This document shows, one piece after another, positions 60,901 through 64,000 of a stretch of DNA of 64,000 nucleotides (the stretch's first letter is position 1; every line of letters starts with the position of its first letter). A program made the translations under genes and the position numbers. The notes beneath the pieces were generated by a model. The model saw only the letters and a list, made by a program, of their open reading frames with translations, was not told where the DNA came from and ran no database searches. Source of the stretch: Gordius sp. MW1 (taxonomy: Eukaryota > Nematomorpha > Gordioida > Gordea > Gordiidae); contig OZ038532.1 in NCBI GenBank assembly GCA_964036665.1, positions 2,232,001-2,296,000 of the forward strand. The letters run 5' to 3'.

Positions 60901-63664
60901 GGGATAGTTAATTTTGTAAATATTTTAAAAAGTAAATGTGCTAGGATAAAAAAAAAATTTGTGAATACATTCCTCTCCCATATATCTACGAATTAAATTT
61001 ATTAAACAAAATTTTTACCTATTAATTTACAAGTTATTGACGTTTGAAAAACGCTAAAATCGCGTTTTCAGCAACTTTGACAGCGAAGACGTATAGGAAA
61101 AAAGGTAAAAACATATTTGTATTCACAGTAAAAAACTATCAGAATCTGCAAACAGGTCGCAGGTTGATTTCACAAGTCCATTATTTGTTGACCAGTGAAT
61201 CAATCATCTTATTTTTTGGAAAAGTGCGTCCCATAATAGTTATTATTTTTAAAAAATATAAAAATTGGGCAGATTTAAAATTTTATCTAGTCATTTTCAT
61301 AATTTTTAGGTCTATAACTAACCTGCATAACACATTCACAACCATAATACCCTAAATTCAAACATAATTTTGTAGTGGTATCATTGAAAAATACTAAAAA
61401 AATTAAAAAAAAACATTTGAAAAATATTAAATTTTAACGAGAAAGGTACATTTGGATGTTTATTTTTTAATAGGTATGGTCGAAACATGCAAATCTAACT
61501 TTTATCCAACGCTATTTCACCGAAGCTGATATAGTAGTAAGTTTTGAAAAATTTAACCACTACGATGGAGAGCCTTTTGATGGTCCGGGTAAAGTTTTAG
61601 CACATGCTTTTTTTCCACAATTCGGAGGTGACATTCATTTCGATGATTCTGAAGAATGGACGACTTCGCCTTACAGAGGTTGACACACAAAAAGATCAAT
61701 TACATTTAAAAATTTTTTGGTTTAAATAAAGAGCAGTAGCCCTAAAATTTTGAAAAAATCTAGGTGGCCAAAACTGAAATTTTTATGTGTGTTTTTTTCA
61801 ACCATAAATTTACATTGAGTATGTAATGACTTTTATTACTTCTCTGGGTGTTTGGAAAATAATTATTGTCTGATCGAATTTGAATTTCTGGGGTACATAG
61901 ATTTTGCACTAAAAAAAGAAATAAAGAATTTTAGACCTCAAAATATACAATATTTATTTTTTTAAAAACGCTAATTTGCCAATCTAGGTCTAATTAATTT
62001 TTAATTTGACTGGTTTGTTTTAGTGTGATTTTGGCTGTGTTTTTTAGAAGGCTCCGTGTCTTTTTATAACATGTCTAGAGTGTAAGTTATCAAAATTATA
62101 ATCATAAAACGCTAATTTTAACATAACAGAATGTTACGAAATTGACATTATCCCAAAATTTAGATCCAATGGAGACTTTGATGAGAGATTCTAATATTTA
62201 TAAAAATAAAGGTGTCCTTAGTAAAACACCGCAATAATTTAGAAATTAAAATAAATTAAACAGCTTTAAAAAGTTTAATTTTATTCGACCAATTAATTAT
62301 TTAATTTTTTACATCTATTTTTCTTTTTATGTCAGGTTCTAATCTATACCAAGTTGCAGCACATGAATTTGGTCATTCCTTAGGATTATCGCATTCTACT
62401 AAACGTTCTTCTCTTATGGCTCCGTTTTATAAAACTTTTATGGGAACTATAGAGCTTGATTACGATGATATACTCGGCATACAAAGACTTTACGGTTTAT
62501 TTTTAAAATTATTTTCACATAATTCTATATAATTGAAAGCAATATTATTTAGTTTTTAAAACTTTAAACTTTTTTTCAGCATATTATTGTGCAGTTCCGC
62601 TACTGGACTATTTAAAGTATCGGCATTGCACAATTTAGATAATTTATTAATAAAAATAAAGATAAGTTTTAAATAGTTTAAACAAGATAATAATAACCCC
62701 TTACAGGTGACTTGTTCAAATATTAGGAAACCGCAATTTATTAATTAGTTTTAAAGTATCAAATATGAAACTCTTCTAACTAGTTCACGGGAAACTTAAA
62801 TATTTAAATCCGATAATATTAATATCAAATTTCGTTTATATTAATTTTTCAAATTTTTAAAATAGGAGTTCCAGCAAACTACTATGGGTTAGGTACAACC
62901 ACAACGACATCAAAACCGAAAGGCAAACCCATAAAGAATGAATTGCCTGAATTAGATGGAAATAAGGTTATATTGCCGGGGGAAGGTAGAGGGGGCCTAG
63001 AAGACACTCTTTATGGGGTACTTTTCCCGGGGCAAGGCCCCACCCAAATTCTTCCTGGGATAAATGACATTGATTATTCGAGAAGCGAGATTGATCTCTG
63101 CAAAAATCCCAAACTTGATGCCATTACAACTACGGCAAATGGTCAAACAATCGCGTTTAGAGGTATTATTGCACAACTATTAAGATTTAAAAAGTATTTT
63201 TGCAAAATATAATCAATTTATGATTATGAATAAATTTTTAATTTGTATATAAATTTGAAAATATAAATTTACGGTTGATATGTTAATTTTAGGGAAATAT
63301 TATTGGGAATTAAACAAATACGGAATTCAAAAGGGGTATCCTCGGTTGATAGCCGAAGATTGGCGAACTTTACCGAATAACATAGATGCAGCCTTGTCTT
63401 GGGGTTCTAAAAGCAACAAAACTTTTTTCTTCAAAGTTAGTACCATTTAAAAATGGCAATTTTGTAAAAAAAAACATAATGCAATTACACCATCTAATTT
63501 TGCAAATAAAATTTGATAGGGATCTAAATATTGGAGATTCTCTTCTGATAAAACTGTTGATGCTGGTTACCCCAAATACATTTACAGAGGTTTCCCCGGT
63601 CTCCCCGATGATCTAGACGCTGCATTCCTTTGGTCTGGCAATGGCATGACTTATTTTATCAAAG
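54892..63664 (+). CDS. Mmp1: Matrix metalloproteinase, nine exons, 3' end outside window
   Basis: A zinc endopeptidase of the extracellular matrix. Exons: 54892-54993, 55856-56057, 56562-56744, 57027-57127, 61474-61678, 62336-62494, 62866-63162, 63293-63435, 63520-63664. All junctions keep phase, giving 512 codons so far. Order: signal peptide (1-24), pro-domain (35-121) with cysteine switch PRCGVVD (Cys117), RTKR furin-type site (155-158), catalytic domain from Tyr159, zinc helix [11 protein letters not shown] (274-284), Met-turn (Met292), hinge (about 320-390), hemopexin domain from Cys396. The sequence is closer to Drosophila Mmp1 than Mmp2 ([26 protein letters not shown]). The RTKR site implies activation in the secretory pathway. 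Later hemopexin blades and any membrane anchor are beyond the right edge. Confidence 0.95.
54994..55855 (+). other. MMP intron 1, no repeat recognised
   Basis: 862 bp of AT-rich sequence between the signal-peptide and pro-domain exons. Nothing else seen. Confidence 0.5.
55856..56057 (+). CDS. Mmp1: MMP exon 2: pro-domain, peptidoglycan-binding-like
   Basis: Codes residues 35-101 with EYLVKYNYI and [14 protein letters not shown], the usual start and third helix of the MMP pro-domain. Acceptor GTAATAG, donor G|GTAAAA. Confidence 0.93.
56185..56386. mobile_element. hAT-type MITE with 8-bp duplication
   Basis: A 202-bp copy in MMP intron 2, flanked by GATTTTTG (56177-56184) and GATTGTTG (56387-56394). 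Confidence 0.9.
56562..56744 (+). CDS. Mmp1: MMP exon 3: cysteine switch and furin-type site
   Basis: Codes residues 102-162: [20 protein letters not shown], whose Cys117 holds the catalytic zinc in the latent enzyme. It ends [13 protein letters not shown], with RTKR before the mature N-terminus. Acceptor TTATAAG, donor G|GTATTT. Confidence 0.97.
57027..57127 (+). CDS. Mmp1: MMP exon 4: catalytic domain start
   Basis: Codes residues 163-196: [19 protein letters not shown] then [10 protein letters not shown]. Matches the first strand and helix of MMP catalytic domains (SKWRxxxLTYKI...YTxDL). Acceptor TTTTAG, donor CTG|GTAATT. Confidence 0.95.
57145..57347. mobile_element. hAT-type MITE with perfect 8-bp duplication
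   Basis: A 203-bp copy starting 17 bp after MMP exon 4, flanked on both sides by ATATGTAC (57137-57144, 57348-57355). The best-defined copy in the window. Confidence 0.95.
57609..60362. mobile_element. Long-TIR element in MMP intron 4
   Basis: Ends TTAGTATGGGAAAACC and, inverted, TTAGTGGTGGGAAAAACC, flanked by TCTCAA on both sides (target duplication). The arms are long inverted copies (left about 57609-58930, right about 59450-60362) sharing AGCATGGGTTTTGCATCCAC, CTGCGGTCACTAAGCAATTT and ATGCGAGCATGGGGATACCC. The centre is about 520 bp and AT-rich. No transposase. The left arm has an LTR-like insertion (57788-58266) absent from the right arm. Confidence 0.85.
57788..58266 (+). mobile_element. 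LTR-like fossil inserted in one TIR arm
   Basis: About 440 bp from TGTGGTGTATCG to GGGAACACA, then TTGGTGTCAGAAAACG, which looks like a primer-binding site. AAGG on both sides is a possible 4-bp duplication. A broken remnant of one LTR and its leader, younger than the host element. Family not assigned. Confidence 0.45.
60443..61171. mobile_element. Foldback element, ~330-bp arms
   Basis: Arms 60443-60774 and 60843-61171 are inverted copies (AGACTTGACGTCGCCCTC, AAACTGTTTGCAGATT). The spacer is about 68 bp. Sequence to about 61430 also matches the half-copy at 15850-16377, so the full element may be longer on the right. Confidence 0.85.
61474..61678 (+). CDS. Mmp1: MMP exon 5: catalytic domain, structural zinc/calcium loops
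   Basis: Codes residues 197-264: [10 protein letters not shown], then [30 protein letters not shown] and EW. HYD, the second His (LAH) and the third (DIHF) are the structural zinc ligands. The usual HGD is HYD here, keeping both ligands. Donor G|GTTGAC. Confidence 0.96.
61679..62335 (+). other. MMP intron 5, nothing recognised
   Basis: 657 bp of AT-rich sequence with no clear repeat family or exon. Confidence 0.45.
62336..62494 (+). CDS. Mmp1: MMP exon 6: zinc-binding helix and Met-turn
   Basis: Codes residues 265-317: [20 protein letters not shown] then SSLMAPFY and [11 protein letters not shown]. His274, His278, His284 and Glu275 form the active site, and Met292 the Met-turn. All catalytic residues are intact. 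Acceptor ATGTCAG, donor G|GTTTAT. Confidence 0.99.
62866..63162 (+). CDS. Mmp1: MMP exon 7: hinge and hemopexin start
   Basis: Codes residues 318-416. A TTTTT/Lys/Pro stretch and a Gly-rich hinge ([21 protein letters not shown]) lead to [19 protein letters not shown], the first hemopexin blade. Cys396 is expected to pair with a cysteine at the end of the domain, outside the window. Confidence 0.93.
63293..63435 (+). CDS. Mmp1: MMP exon 8: hemopexin blades 1-2
   Basis: Codes [19 protein letters not shown], then [15 protein letters not shown] and KTFFFK. The YPR, LPxxIDAALxW and F-F-FK pattern is typical of hemopexin repeats. Donor AAA|GTTAGT. Confidence 0.96.
63520..63664 (+). CDS. Mmp1: MMP exon 9: hemopexin blades 2-3
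   Basis: Codes [19 protein letters not shown], then [19 protein letters not shown] and FIKG. A second full hemopexin repeat. Donor G|GTAACA in phase 1. The gene continues to the right. Confidence 0.96.
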
Positions 63665-63713
63665 GTAACATTAGCAATTATCAAAAGCTTATAATTAAGA
63701 TCACGGGTGAGAA

Positions 63714-63825
63714 TAGTGTTGTAAAAAGGGCTAGAATTTATTTGATCGACCTTTAGTTTTAGTCGGCTGAACATTAACAGAACCTAAAAATCTTTGGTGA
63801 AAACCCAGCCGGTTTTACATCACGA
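63714..63825. mobile_element. hAT-type MITE, deleted, with 8-bp duplication
   Basis: A 112-bp copy in MMP intron 9, flanked by GGTGAGAA (63706-63713) and GGTCAGAA (63826-63833). Confidence 0.88.
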
Positions 63826-64000
63826 GGTCAGAACTTTCTTCTTCCGAACCTCGAAATTCTATTTAAAAGCTATGATCAACTTTTTTTGTCAGTTTATTAA
63901 CCTGAGAAAACCTTTTAATCTATTGTTGGATTTTTATCTAATTTTCAAATTTATGCTTATCTTTCTATACATATAAATTTCATTACTCTAATTCACTTTA

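Overview
This is an AT-rich, intron-containing animal nuclear sequence, most likely from an arthropod and probably an insect. The two real genes look insect-like: a type II diacylglycerol kinase that keeps the LLANADALC motif I recall from the Drosophila eta-type kinase, and a matrix metalloproteinase resembling Drosophila Mmp1. Comparisons with known proteins are from memory; no search was run. Layout: (1) Positions 745-36094, minus strand: most of a type II diacylglycerol kinase gene. Twenty-two coding exons join in phase to 1513 codons: PH domain, two C1 zinc fingers, both halves of the kinase domain split by a long low-complexity insert, then the start of the C-terminal region. The remaining 3' exons lie off the left edge. 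Intron 1 is about 11.3 kb and contains a tRNA-Gln(TTG) gene. The introns are full of transposon relics. (2) Positions 36.1-54.9 kb: a gene-poor region with LTR-like fossils, copies of a 1.8-kb tandem-repeat element, a G-rich macrosatellite (44.6-47.5 kb, period 937-949 bp), a large inverted-repeat element enclosing a 35-bp minisatellite (47.5-49.9 kb), an orphan BACK-domain exon (50.1-50.4 kb) and several terminal-inverted-repeat (TIR) elements. (3) Positions 54892-63664, plus strand: nine exons of a secreted or membrane-anchored matrix metalloproteinase with signal peptide, cysteine switch, furin-type site, zinc-binding helix, hinge and the start of a hemopexin domain. The gene runs off the right edge. 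Its intron 4 is almost entirely three mobile elements. The two genes have no evident functional link. The kinase would phosphorylate diacylglycerol to phosphatidic acid inside the cell, and the metalloproteinase would cut matrix or surface proteins outside it. The repeat landscape is the more unusual part. A ~203-bp hAT-type MITE occurs about 15 times, several copies still with 8-bp target duplications. A second MITE family carries homopolymer C/G cores. Several elements have long inverted arms. The 35-bp satellite appears to derive from the CCCGA subterminal repeats of a hAT element found elsewhere in the window.
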